Positions 23,747 to 31,153 of a stretch of 32,035 nt of DNA are shown one piece after another. Position 1 is the stretch's first letter. The number at the start of each line of letters is the position of its first letter. A program made the position numbers and the translations under genes. This stretch comes from JAVKLU01 sp031538895 (GTDB lineage: Bacteria; Pseudomonadota; Gammaproteobacteria; Burkholderiales; Burkholderiaceae). The stretch lies in assembly GCA_031538895.1 (NCBI GenBank), contig JAVKLU010000082.1:1-32035 (forward strand). Direction: 5' to 3'. The notes below the pieces were generated by a model. That model had not been told where the DNA came from and ran no database searches. It was given only the letters and a program-made list of their open reading frames with translations.

Positions 23747-24034
23747 ATGAATACATTGGCCCTGTCGGCACAAATCAAAGAGCGACAAGCAGTGCGGTAT
23801 ACCCCAGCGGGGGTTCCGGTTTTAACTTTAACTTTGCTGCATAGTGGCGAGTTGCTTGAGATAAAACAAACTGTCGTATTTGAAATAATGGCAATGATTT
23901 TTGGTGACGCGGCTTTGTTGGCGCAAGGACTACAAGCTCATGTTGAGTATGTGTTCCATGGTTTTTTAGTGCCAAAGCGTAAAGGTGGTGTTCAGCTGCT
24001 GTTGCACATCATGTCATGGGAAGAGGCCTCTTAG
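23747..24034 (+). CDS. priB: Primosomal replication protein N (PriB)
   Basis: PriB is a dimeric OB-fold single-strand DNA-binding protein that stabilises PriA at stalled forks during replication restart. The 95-residue product from the ATG at 23747 shows NTLALSAQIKERQAVRYTPAGVPVLTLTLLHSG and the C-terminal strand HGFLVPKRKGGVQLLLHIMSWE, matching betaproteobacterial PriB. A TTG one codon earlier is in frame; no good ribosome binding site is seen, so coupling to rpsF is likely. The position between rpsF and rpsR is diagnostic for PriB. Confidence 0.94.
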   Translation: MNTLALSAQIKERQAVRYTPAGVPVLTLTLLHSGELLEIKQTVVFEIMAMIFGDAALLAQGLQAHVEYVFHGFLVPKRKGGVQLLLHIMSWEEAS

Positions 24035-24076
24035 ATTACAACAGCAATCAGTATTTATTTTTAGTTAGGATTTGAT

Positions 24077-24370
24077 ATGGCATTCGCAAAACGAAACGAG
24101 GCAATCCGTCAACGGCGCCTCTTGATACAAAAACAGCAACAAAATCAATTGTTCAAACGTAAAAAATATTGTCGTTTTACGGTGAATAATGTGGTCGAAA
24201 TCGATTACAAGGATGTCGATGTTTTAAAAGGGTGTATTCAAGAAAATGGCAAAATAACGCCGTCACGTTTAACTGGCACAAAAGCCAGTTATCAGCGTCA
24301 ATTGAATACCGCAATTAAGCGCGCGCGTTTTTTAGCTTTGTTGCCATACACTGATTTACACAACGTTTGA
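24077..24370 (+). CDS. rpsR: Small ribosomal subunit protein bS18
   Basis: S18 pairs with S6 on the 30S platform. The 97-residue product has the family core KRKKYCRFT, IDYKDVDVLKGCIQENGKITPSRLTGTKA and YQRQLNTAIKRARFLALLPYTD. It carries an extended, glutamine- and arginine-rich N-terminus (about 25 residues). TTAGGA precedes the ATG. One cysteine in KKYCRF is present, so this is a C+ type candidate only in part; other zinc ligands are not evident. Confidence 0.97.
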   Translation: MAFAKRNEAIRQRRLLIQKQQQNQLFKRKKYCRFTVNNVVEIDYKDVDVLKGCIQENGKITPSRLTGTKASYQRQLNTAIKRARFLALLPYTDLHNV

Positions 24371-24386
24371 ACTTTGGGAGATCACA

Positions 24387-24833
24387 ATGCAAATTATTCT
24401 GTTAGATAAAGTGGTTAACCTGGGCAACCTGGGTGATTTGGTTAAAGTTAAAGATGGCTTTGCACGCAATTTTTTGATTCCACAAAAAAAAGCACGTCGG
24501 GCAACTGAAGCCGCCATTGCCGCATTTCAAACACAACGCGCTGAATTAGAGCGCGCTGCGCAAGAAAAACTCGAGGCGGCTCAAAAACAAGCCGTATTGT
24601 TTGAGAATTTTGAATTAACAATGGCTCAAAAAGCGGGCGTGGATGGTCGTTTGTTCGGTTCAGTGACTCAGTTAGATATCATGAGCGCATTACAAAAACG
24701 TGGTTATCAAATTGAGCGTGGTCAAATTCGTATGCCTGAAGGTCATTTGAAAATTGTGGGTATTCACACGATTCAATTGATATTACATACCGATGTGACA
24801 TGCGATATTAAAATTTCGGTGGTGTCAGAATAA
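24387..24833 (+). CDS. rplI: Large ribosomal subunit protein bL9
   Basis: L9 binds 23S rRNA at the base of the L1 stalk and supports frame maintenance. The 148-residue product has the normal two-domain shape: N-terminal MQIILLDKVVNLGNLGDLVKVKDGFARNFLIP, a long connecting helix (about 40-75) and a C-terminal domain with DGRLFGSVT. GGGAGATC precedes the ATG 16 bp behind rpsR. A strong terminator follows and closes the ribosomal part of the operon. Confidence 0.98.
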   Translation: MQIILLDKVVNLGNLGDLVKVKDGFARNFLIPQKKARRATEAAIAAFQTQRAELERAAQEKLEAAQKQAVLFENFELTMAQKAGVDGRLFGSVTQLDIMSALQKRGYQIERGQIRMPEGHLKIVGIHTIQLILHTDVTCDIKISVVSE

Positions 24834-24856
24834 GTTAGTTTAGTCATAGATGTTAA

Positions 24857-24884
24857 AAACGGGCACTTGGTGCCCGTTTTTTTT
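24857..24884 (+). terminator. Rho-independent terminator after rplI
   Basis: AAACGGGCAC (24857-24866) and GTGCCCGTTT (24870-24879) form a perfect 10-bp stem with a TTG loop, running into eight T (24877-24884). It separates rplI from dnaB. Confidence 0.95.
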
Positions 24885-24987
24885 CGATAAAAAATTGCTC
24901 GATGGCGTGATGCCCTTATTTTCACAGGCATCTAATGACCTGACAAGCTTGTGCTATTAAACCTTCAATCGCACTCTCCAAATTCTT

Positions 24988-26358
24988 ATGAGCGATCCTC
25001 AACTTGATTCCCTACGAATTCCTCCGCATTCTGTTGAAGCCGAACAGGCGGTATTAGGCGGCTTATTGATCGATAATGCCGCATGGGATCGGGTCGCTGA
25101 TTATTTAACTGAAAGCGATTTTTATCGTTACGATCATCGATTGATTTACCAACATATCGGACGTTTGATCGGCGCTAATCGTCCCGCCGATGTGATTACG
25201 GTATTTGAATCCTTAGAGAAAATCAAGCAGACCGATGATGTTGGTGGTCTTGAGTACATCAACAATTTAGCACAGAACACGCCGTCGGCAGCGAACATTC
25301 GGCGCTATGCAGAGATTGTGCATGAGCGCGGTCTATTACGCAAACTGGTACAGGTCAGTGATGAAATCTCAAGCGATGCATTCACGCCAGCGGGCCGTGA
25401 TGCACAACAAATTTTAGATTCAGCTGAAGCCAAAATTCTGGGAATTTCGGAAGAGGGCGCGCGTGGTCAGCAAGGTTTTATTAGTGTCCAGCCTTTGCTG
25501 GCAAAAGTGGTTGAACGCGTTGAGCAGTTATACGGTCGTCAAGATCAAAGTGAGATCACGGGGTTATCGACCAGTTTTATTGAATTAGATCGCATGACCA
25601 CGGGTTTACAAAATGGTGATTTGGTGATTGTTGCGGGGCGTCCATCAATGGGGAAAACCGCATTCGCGATGAATATTGCCGAACACGCGGCGATCGAACA
25701 GGGTTTGCCTGTTGCCGTGTTCTCGATGGAGATGTCGGGTGTGCAATTGGTGACGCGGATGTTGGGTACTGTGGGGCGCCTTGATCAACAAAGAATGCGG
25801 ACTGGACGTTTGACTGATGATGATTGGTCGCGTTTGACGCAAGCGATGGAAAAAGTCAATAAGGCGCAAATTTATGTCGATGAAACGCCCGCTTTGAATT
25901 CGATTGAATTACGCTCGCGCGCGCGCCGCTTATCACGTGAGTGCGGGCGTTTGGGTTTGATTGTGATTGACTATTTGCAATTGATGTCAGCGATTGATCG
26001 AGGTGAAAACCGCGCGACTGAGATTTCTGAAATCTCACGTAACTTGAAAGCGCTTGCAAAGGAGTTAGATTGTCCAGTTGTTGCCTTATCGCAGTTGAAT
26101 CGAAGTTTAGAGTCTCGTCCGAATAAGCGTCCGATCATGTCCGATTTGCGTGAGTCTGGCGCGATTGAGCAAGATGCCGACTTGATTATTTTTATTTATC
26201 GCGATGAGGTGTACAACAAAGATACTGAAGCCAAAGGAGTTGCCGAGATCATCGTCGGTAAACAGCGTAACGGTCCAATTGGTGATGTGCGCCTGACTTT
26301 TTTAGGTCAGTTCACCAAATTTGAAAACTATATTTCAGGCGAACGCAACGATCATTAA
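24988..26358 (+). CDS. dnaB: Replicative DNA helicase DnaB
   Basis: DnaB is the hexameric 5'-3' helicase that unwinds the replication fork. The 456-residue product has the N-terminal DnaG-interacting domain (about 12-115: PPHSVEAEQAVLGGLLID), a linker, and the RecA-like motor with Walker A GRPSMGKTA (217-225), the VFSMEMSGVQLVTRM motif, Walker B LIVIDYLQLM, and the QLNRSLE and SDLRESGAIEQDAD motifs. No intein is present. The ATG at 24988 has no clear Shine-Dalgarno. It stands behind rplI as in most betaproteobacteria and converges with prfA, stop codons two bases apart. Confidence 0.98.
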   Translation: MSDPQLDSLRIPPHSVEAEQAVLGGLLIDNAAWDRVADYLTESDFYRYDHRLIYQHIGRLIGANRPADVITVFESLEKIKQTDDVGGLEYINNLAQNTPSAANIRRYAEIVHERGLLRKLVQVSDEISSDAFTPAGRDAQQILDSAEAKILGISEEGARGQQGFISVQPLLAKVVERVEQLYGRQDQSEITGLSTSFIELDRMTTGLQNGDLVIVAGRPSMGKTAFAMNIAEHAAIEQGLPVAVFSMEMSGVQLVTRMLGTVGRLDQQRMRTGRLTDDDWSRLTQAMEKVNKAQIYVDETPALNSIELRSRARRLSRECGRLGLIVIDYLQLMSAIDRGENRATEISEISRNLKALAKELDCPVVALSQLNRSLESRPNKRPIMSDLRESGAIEQDADLIIFIYRDEVYNKDTEAKGVAEIIVGKQRNGPIGDVRLTFLGQFTKFENYISGERNDH

Positions 26359-26360
26359 AA

Positions 26361-27440
26361 TCACTCGCTATTCATTGTTGCTAACTGCTCTGCTTGGTGC
26401 TCGGCGGTCAGTGTTCGGCTCAATTCAAATAAGTCGCCGTCCATAATCGCTTCGATTTTATACAGCGTCAAATTAATGCGATGGTCGGTGATACGTCCTT
26501 GTGGAAAGTTATAGGTGCGAATTCGCTCACTGCGATCACCGCTGCCAACTAATGATTTTCGTGTCGCCGATTGTGCGGCTTGTTGCTTGCGCAATTTCTC
26601 GTCTTTTAAGCGGGCGGCCAAGACACGTAGGGCTTGGGCGCGATTTTTATGTTGCGATCGATCGTCCTGACACTCCACCACCAAACCCGTTGGCAAGTGA
26701 ATAATTCGTACTGCTGAATCGGTTTTATTAATATGTTGACCACCCGCGCCAGAGGCACGAAAGGTGTCAATTCGTAAATCTGCTGGATTGATATCGATCT
26801 CGCCAATTTCATCGGCTTCAGGCAATACCGCGACCGTGCAGGCGGAGGTATGAATACGACCTTGGGCCTCGGTTTCAGGAACGCGTTGAACGCGGTGTGC
26901 GCCTGATTCAAACTTTAATTTTGAATAGGCACCTTGACCAATAATGCGATAGATGACTTCTTTATAGCCGCCCATTTCGCTGGGTGATTCTGAAATGATT
27001 TCAGCTTGCCAACGACACCGTTCAGCAAAACGCAAATACATCCGCAACAAACTACCCGCAAAGAGTGCCGATTCATCGCCACCGGTTCCAGCGCGAATTT
27101 CTAAATAAATATTGCGCTCGTCGTTGGGATCAGCGGGCAGTAGTAAATTTTGTAAATCGTGATTAATTTTTTCGATACGTATGCGCGCTGCATCGATTTC
27201 TTCTTGTGCGAAATCACGCATCGTGGGATCTTTTTGCAATTCTTGCGCGGTGAACAAATCGTTTTCACTGCGCAGATAGAGTGCAAAAAGTTCAACCAAA
27301 GGCGAGATTTCAGAATGTTCGCGCGTCAGTTTGCGATATTGATCCATATCGCGCGTCGCGGTCTCGCTTGCTAATAGGGTATTTAATTCCTGCAAGCGTT
27401 GCGAGAGTGCGGTGAGTTTGCTGACCATCGAAGGTTTCAT
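26361..27440 (-). CDS. prfA: Peptide chain release factor 1
   Basis: RF1 recognises UAA and UAG stop codons and triggers peptide release. The 359-residue product carries the tripeptide discriminator PET (188-190, family PxT, the RF1 type) in RVPETEAQGRIHTSA, and the catalytic GGQ at 233-235 in GAGGQHINKTDSAVR. The GGQ glutamine is the substrate of PrmC encoded at the left of the window. In many proteobacteria hemA precedes prfA and prmC follows; neither is adjacent here. A hairpin terminator lies about 30 bases upstream of the start, isolating it from the gene to its right. Confidence 0.97.
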   Translation of the reverse strand: MKPSMVSKLTALSQRLQELNTLLASETATRDMDQYRKLTREHSEISPLVELFALYLRSENDLFTAQELQKDPTMRDFAQEEIDAARIRIEKINHDLQNLLLPADPNDERNIYLEIRAGTGGDESALFAGSLLRMYLRFAERCRWQAEIISESPSEMGGYKEVIYRIIGQGAYSKLKFESGAHRVQRVPETEAQGRIHTSACTVAVLPEADEIGEIDINPADLRIDTFRASGAGGQHINKTDSAVRIIHLPTGLVVECQDDRSQHKNRAQALRVLAARLKDEKLRKQQAAQSATRKSLVGSGDRSERIRTYNFPQGRITDHRINLTLYKIEAIMDGDLFELSRTLTAEHQAEQLATMNSE

Positions 27441-27461
27441 TCAGGCAATTAAGAGTAAATT

Positions 27462-27500
27462 GAAAAGTAAAAAGCCTCTGGCGGAGCGCGCCAGAGGCTT
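27462..27500 (-). terminator. Rho-independent terminator upstream of prfA (minus strand)
   Basis: AAGCCTCTGGC (27472-27482) pairs perfectly with GCCAGAGGCTT (27490-27500) around a 7-base loop. Read on the minus strand the stem is followed by TTTTTACTTTTC. It would end transcripts coming from the WYL-like gene (27704-27997) or act as an attenuator in a prfA leader. The rest of the stretch 27501-27703 holds nothing I can assign. Confidence 0.75.
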
Positions 27501-27703
27501 ATCATCAGTAATATGATCCGAGTGTATCAGATCGAGGTAAACGGATAAAAATTAATCCCCAGTTCGAATGATGTGCACACTACAGGGAGTTTCTTCAGTA
27601 ATCCTTGCAATGTGATGCGCCGGTATTTTTAGGGAGGCATCAATCAAGAACAGATGAAAAAAATATTGAAATTATCCAATATGGATTCGGTGTTGACGAG
27701 GTG

Positions 27704-27997
27704 TTATGTGACAGATTTAATTTTTTGATCCCAAAAACGGTATTTCGCTGATGTAAGAGGGCGGGGGCCAGAGAATGTTTTTAACGAGGTTTGTAGTCGA
27801 GAGATTTTAGGTAAATCAAAGCGGCGCCATTCAAGAACTAGGCCAGAAGTACTACTGCCGCCGACTTGATAACCCAGTATTTGCATAACGCCATTGTTGA
27901 CGCCTAAGACGTGTGGTTCGATCAGTCTTGAATGATCGTTGTAAACAAATTCAATCAGATTTTTGTTGGCAATCGCGTCGGTAATCAGTTGTTCCAT
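27704..27997 (-). CDS. WYL-domain-like small protein of unknown function
   Basis: The 97-residue product resembles an isolated WYL-type fold: an opening IANKNLIEFVYNDHSRLIEPHVLGV, then ILGYQVGGSSTSGLVLEWRRFDLPKISRLQ and a terminal segment. This pattern (I.F.Y...R..EPH..G, yQ.gG.S.sg....WR.F....I..L) is seen in small stand-alone bacterial proteins often annotated as hypothetical or WYL-domain; WYL domains bind ligands or nucleic acid in transcription and defence regulators. CAGGGGAC precedes the ATG. There is no DNA-binding domain in the protein, so a regulatory role is only inference. It is the last gene before the polysaccharide locus and reads away from it. Confidence 0.65.
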   Translation of the reverse strand: MEQLITDAIANKNLIEFVYNDHSRLIEPHVLGVNNGVMQILGYQVGGSSTSGLVLEWRRFDLPKISRLQTSLKTFSGPRPLTSAKYRFWDQKIKSVT

Positions 27998-28054
27998 TTG
28001 AGAGTCCCCTGTTCAATAAAATCTAGTCAATAGCGCTCAGCGAACGTGATCTAA

Positions 28055-28096
28055 ACATGGCCGCGCGCGCAGTCTAGCAGAGTTCTTTGGCCATGT
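28055..28096. repeat. 8-bp inverted repeat in the intergenic region before the EPS locus
   Basis: ACATGGCC (28055-28062) and GGCCATGT (28089-28096) are exact inverse complements 26 bases apart. The 331-bp gap 27998-28328 otherwise holds the promoter and ops element listed separately, and no gene. Confidence 0.5.
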
Positions 28097-28225
28097 CTAA
28101 ATCTGACTTTTAAGCATTCATAAGGAATAGATTTTTCGGAGAAACGCTCAAATTTACCAAGTCGTTACACATTGGTTTTCGAACAATATTTTTGACGGTG
28201 TAAAAAAAACGTATCTAACCTTAGT

Positions 28226-28231
28226 TATAAT
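28226..28231 (+). promoter_or_regulatory. -10 box of the EPS operon promoter
   Basis: A perfect TATAAT. A TTGACG at 28192-28197 is present but 28 bp upstream, too far for a normal -35, so the promoter may need an activator or use another element. Transcription would start near 28238, putting the ops element about 65 nt into the leader. Confidence 0.4.
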
Positions 28232-28300
28232 CATGCGAATTCGCACAAACGTTCCCCTGCGGAACAACCCCCACCGCGCTTGCCGATCGTGACACGGCAT

Positions 28301-28312
28301 GGCGGTAGCGTG
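28301..28312 (+). promoter_or_regulatory. ops element (RfaH recruitment site, JUMPstart core)
   Basis: GGCGGTAGCGTG matches the ops consensus of E. coli LPS and capsule operons in all 12 positions. In those systems ops pauses RNA polymerase and recruits RfaH, a NusG paralogue that suppresses rho termination and helps recruit ribosomes. Here it is on the coding strand, 17 bases upstream of the first start codon of a polysaccharide-type operon, in the expected place, and that start codon lacks a Shine-Dalgarno sequence. Confidence 0.75.
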
Positions 28313-28328
28313 CCCAAAGCCACATCTC

Positions 28329-28700
28329 ATGACCAGTCGTCGATCCCAACTCCAAGAAGACACCTACTTTCGGGTCTTGCGCATGCTGCAAGATAACCCC
28401 GACATGACCCAGCGCGAAATTGCCGAAAAACTGGGTGTTAGCACCAGCGGACTGAACTACTGCCTCAAGGCGCTCATCGACAAAGGCTGGGTCAAGGCGC
28501 ACAACTTTAGCCAAAGCAAGAACAAGTTTGGCTATATCTATGTGCTCACGCCTCAGGGTTTGGCTGAAAAGGCTTTGCTTGCGGGTCGTTTTTTGATCCG
28601 AAAGATGACCGAGTACGAGCAGCTTCAAGCCGAAATTACTGTGCTTAAAGCTGAGATGAGCTGCCAGGGTGCCGACGGACAGAAAGTTCTAAACGCATGA
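28329..28700 (+). CDS. MarR-family EPS-associated transcriptional regulator
   Basis: The 123-residue product from the ATG at 28329 has a winged helix-turn-helix (about 5-75: DTYFRVLRMLQDNPDMTQREIAEKLGVSTSGLNYCLKALIDKGWVK) followed by FGYIYVLTPQGLAEKALLAGRFLIRKM and a C-terminal helix. This is the pattern of the small MarR-type regulators that stand at the head of exopolysaccharide/O-antigen loci in betaproteobacteria. An in-frame ATG at 28299 overlaps the ops element and adds non-family residues, so I reject it. There is no ribosome binding site before 28329. The stop overlaps the start of the manC remnant as ATGA. Confidence 0.85.
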   Translation: MTSRRSQLQEDTYFRVLRMLQDNPDMTQREIAEKLGVSTSGLNYCLKALIDKGWVKAHNFSQSKNKFGYIYVLTPQGLAEKALLAGRFLIRKMTEYEQLQAEITVLKAEMSCQGADGQKVLNA

Positions 28701-29230
28701 TCCAAGTCACCCCCGTTATCCTTTGCGGCGGCTCTGGCACACGCTTGTGGCCCCTGTCGCGCACGGGCTTTCCTAAGCAGTTTCTTTGCCTCACCGGCAA
28801 CGAAAGCCTGTTTCAGCAAGCCGCGCAAAGGCTGGTCGCTTTGGGCAATGAGCAAATTCAAGTGGCAGCCCCGCTCATCGTCAGCGGTGAAGAGCATCGC
28901 TTTTTGGCTTCCGAGCAGCTGCGCGAAGCGGACATTGCCTTGGGCACTGCTTTGCTGGAGCCGACGGGCCGCAACACCGCCCCCGCCTTAACTCTATCGG
29001 CCTTAGCCGCCGTGCAAAACGGTCAAGAACCCTGTGCTGGTCGTCACCCCTGCCGATCAAACCATCGCCAAGCCAGCGGCATTCACCGTCGCCATGCGAC
29101 AAGCCATTGCCCAGGCCGAGCAAGGCAACATCGTCATCTTGGGCGTCACCCCTGATAAACCCGAAACGGGCTACGGCTACATCCGCGCAGAAAAAAATCA
29201 GAGCTTGCCCCTGCACGCGAATACCGTGTG
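28697..29230 (+). pseudogene. manC: Mannose-1-phosphate guanylyltransferase remnant (frameshifted and truncated)
   Basis: ManC makes GDP-mannose from mannose-1-phosphate and GTP. The start is intact: VILCGGSGTRLWPLSR and FPKQFL form the pyrophosphorylase signature (GGxGxRLxPLS...PK), followed by LLEPTGRNTAPALTLSAL. Near 29024-29030 the frame breaks: the family continuation PVLVVTPADQTI appears in another frame, consistent with insertion of one base. It then continues through NIVILGVTPDKPETGYGYIRAEKN and family similarity ends at about 29220-29230, roughly a third of a full-length ManC. The sugar-binding and C-terminal isomerase parts are absent. The gene cannot make an active enzyme, so GDP-mannose for the gmd product downstream must come from another copy. 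Confidence 0.85.
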
Positions 29231-29291
29231 CAGGGGACTACAACATTTGCTGGTTACTGCGGATGATCATCAAGATTGCAGAGATGACTAA

Positions 29292-30614
29292 ATGAGTTCA
29301 TCAAAAAAGGTCTTCGGGCGCACGCTGGATTACCTTGGGTTGAAGTATCCGTGGTTGGGTGCCGTTTGGCGTAATCCCTTGGTGGCCACGGCGGTAGTGC
29401 TCAGTTACCTGTCGATTTTGGGCTACTTGGTACTGGTTGTGTATTTGAATCAAAACAACGATGGCTGGACCGAGGTGGTCAAGTCTTATTCGCCGTTGTT
29501 GTTTGATGTGTTAGTGATTTTTCTGGCCACCATGATTTTTTTGATAGTGCGTGCTTACTATTTGGAAGAGGGCACGCGCATTCAAGCGGGTGTGGTGCCA
29601 GCCCCGGAGTTTTTTCGGCTGTTGTGGGGTAAAAATTTACGGCTCGATTTAACGGATAAGGTGTTTGAGCGGCATCCATCCATTGCTGCTGTGCTGGATG
29701 CCTTGCCTATGGACCAGTCAGACTACTTTCTGGCGCATGCGGGGGCACTGGATATTCCCAAGCTTTGCTTGCGAGGTGTGAAAGTGACTGAGCAGGAGGT
29801 GGTGTTGACGTTGGGGGCCGGCTCGTTTCGGGAATTTTTCTTCACACACCATTTTGCTGATTTTGTGCTGTCGCGCTCCAGGTCTAAGGATGCGGGAGAG
29901 TGGGAGTCTTTGCGCAAGTTGTTAGAGCCAGGTTACAAGCGGGCGTATCGGTCATTTTTTGAGGGTGGTGCGACTCTGCCGACGCTGGATTTGACGCCCA
30001 ATACGCTGGGTGTGACGGGGCTGGTATGTCTGGAGTTTGCGGATGAGCGTCTGTTTGTTTTGCAACAGCGTGGTTGGCACGAATCAGCTGCACGGGGGCA
30101 GTTGCAGTTGTCATATGCGGGCACCATCAATGCCTATCCTTGTTTGCTTGGACGGGATCAATCGGGTGCTACACCCATGAACCTAAAGGAACTGGCAGAT
30201 GACGAGTTTCAGGATGAGGTGATGAGCAAACCGCTGGGACAGTGGTTAACAGGGCAGTTGGCCCACGGTTGGATCAGTCATGAACTGGCAGGAATTTGCT
30301 GTAACAGCCAATATTTGTTCCAGCCCGAATTGTTTGTATTGACAACCGTCCGCTTGAGCAGCAAGAAGTCTATGCAACAAGCACAGACAGGGTTTGGTCG
30401 CAAAACAGGATCGGGGCTGTGGGTGACGCCTGACTTGAAAGCGGTGTTGGATGAGGCCGCTGCTGGTATTGTTCCATTGCGACCTTTATGCAAGGTGGCC
30501 TTGGAAACGGTCTATGCGCAAGTTGTGAAATCGTGTTTACCGATACAACCAGAACCAGTACGGGACTACAAGCGAGTCAAAACGTTTGAGACAGATAGCA
30601 AGGTGCAGAAATGA
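29292..30614 (+). CDS. Two-helix membrane protein with divergent NUDIX-like domain (TM-NUDIX, Cap16-like candidate)
   Basis: The 440-residue product has two membrane helices (about 30-52 and 68-89) separated by a short loop, then a soluble region. Residues about 238-352 look like a divergent NUDIX fold: LGVTGLVCLEFADERLFVLQQRG, then LQLSYAGTIN and a degenerate Nudix-box-like helix KELADDEFQDEV, followed by YLFQPELFVLTT. The strict Gx5Ex7REUxEExGU signature is not met, so hydrolase activity is doubtful. Two helices plus a NUDIX-like sensor is the architecture described for SMODS-associated TM-NUDIX effectors (Cap16) of CBASS anti-phage systems; this match is by eye. No CD-NTase gene is present. 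The ATG overlaps a preceding frame's stop (ATGA), and its stop overlaps another ATG, as in a dense operon. It lies between manC and ugd remnants. Confidence 0.7.
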   Translation: MSSSKKVFGRTLDYLGLKYPWLGAVWRNPLVATAVVLSYLSILGYLVLVVYLNQNNDGWTEVVKSYSPLLFDVLVIFLATMIFLIVRAYYLEEGTRIQAGVVPAPEFFRLLWGKNLRLDLTDKVFERHPSIAAVLDALPMDQSDYFLAHAGALDIPKLCLRGVKVTEQEVVLTLGAGSFREFFFTHHFADFVLSRSRSKDAGEWESLRKLLEPGYKRAYRSFFEGGATLPTLDLTPNTLGVTGLVCLEFADERLFVLQQRGWHESAARGQLQLSYAGTINAYPCLLGRDQSGATPMNLKELADDEFQDEVMSKPLGQWLTGQLAHGWISHELAGICCNSQYLFQPELFVLTTVRLSSKKSMQQAQTGFGRKTGSGLWVTPDLKAVLDEAAAGIVPLRPLCKVALETVYAQVVKSCLPIQPEPVRDYKRVKTFETDSKVQK

Positions 30615-30644
30615 CCCGTATGAGCCGGAAGGCGGGAATCCCCC

Positions 30645-30739
30645 TTAAAAATCAGCATCATCGGCCCCGCCTATCTAGGCCTCTCCAACATCGTGTTGCT
30701 CTCCCAGCCCCGTAAGTCGTGGTCTTGGACGCCGTCCCT
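30645..30739 (+). pseudogene. ugd: Remnant of the 5' end of a UDP-glucose 6-dehydrogenase gene
   Basis: Read from 30648 the sequence gives KISIIGPAYLGLSNIVLLSQ, matching the universal Ugd N-terminus KISIIGtGYVGLSNavLLAQ. After one lost base near 30713 the next frame gives EVVVLDAVP-like VVVLDAVP, matching the following Ugd strand (VVaLDivP). The start codon is replaced by TTA, and the GxG dinucleotide motif has a proline. Nothing further of the roughly 390-codon gene remains; mntA begins 25 bases later. Confidence 0.8.
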
Positions 30740-30763
30740 GGCTTACAAAGACTTCGCAAACAC

Positions 30764-31153
30764 ATGAATCTGAATCTTCAACCCATTACTCAAGCGCTTG
30801 CATGCCAACAAGCTTTGCGTTTGGCGGTCATATTTGGATCTTGTGCCGCAGGCTTGCAACGACCGGACAGCGATCTGGACATTGCCATCGACATGGGTCA
30901 AGTCATGACTGCGCAGCAACACATTGACGTGATCGCCGAATTGGCAAGGGTGACTGGGCGGCCTATTGATTTGATTGATCTGCGTAGAGTAGGTGAGCCC
31001 CTGCTCGGACAAATCTTGAAATACGGACGCCGAATTATCGGCAGCGATGTCGTGCACGCGCAATACATGACGCGGCACATCATGGATATGGAAGACTTTG
31101 TACCTTATCAAGAACGCATCCTGCATGAAAGAAGACAGGCATGGATAGGGTAG
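30764..31153 (+). CDS. mntA: MntA-type minimal nucleotidyltransferase antitoxin
   Basis: MntA proteins neutralise HepT toxins by adding AMP units to a conserved tyrosine near the toxin active site. From the ATG at 30764 the product is 129 residues. The nucleotidyltransferase motif is present: GS at 25-26, then D37 and D39 (GSCAAGLQRPDSDLDIAI, the GSX10DXD form of MNT antitoxins). LIDLRRVGEPLLGQILKYGRRI is also typical. A GTG at 30719 is in frame, but its extra codons are the ugd remnant, so I prefer the ATG; ribosome binding site is weak at both. The gene overlaps hepT by 13 bases. It is a minimal MNT fold, too small to be a CBASS CD-NTase. Confidence 0.88.
   Translation: MNLNLQPITQALACQQALRLAVIFGSCAAGLQRPDSDLDIAIDMGQVMTAQQHIDVIAELARVTGRPIDLIDLRRVGEPLLGQILKYGRRIIGSDVVHAQYMTRHIMDMEDFVPYQERILHERRQAWIG

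Noticed and set aside
27555..27580. GTTCGAAT resembling a tRNA T-loop, near the border of the accessory region
   Set aside because: The flanking bases do not form a T-stem on either strand, and no anticodon or acceptor stem can be built around it, so no tRNA or attachment site is claimed.
28299..28328. N-terminal extension of the EPS regulator from the ATG at 28299
   Set aside because: The extension overlaps the ops element and its residues (MAVACPKPHL) do not belong to the regulator family; the ATG at 28329 gives the family start.
30764..31153. mntA as the CD-NTase partner of the TM-NUDIX protein
   Set aside because: It is a 129-residue minimal nucleotidyltransferase overlapping hepT, with the motif of MNT antitoxins; CBASS synthases are far larger.
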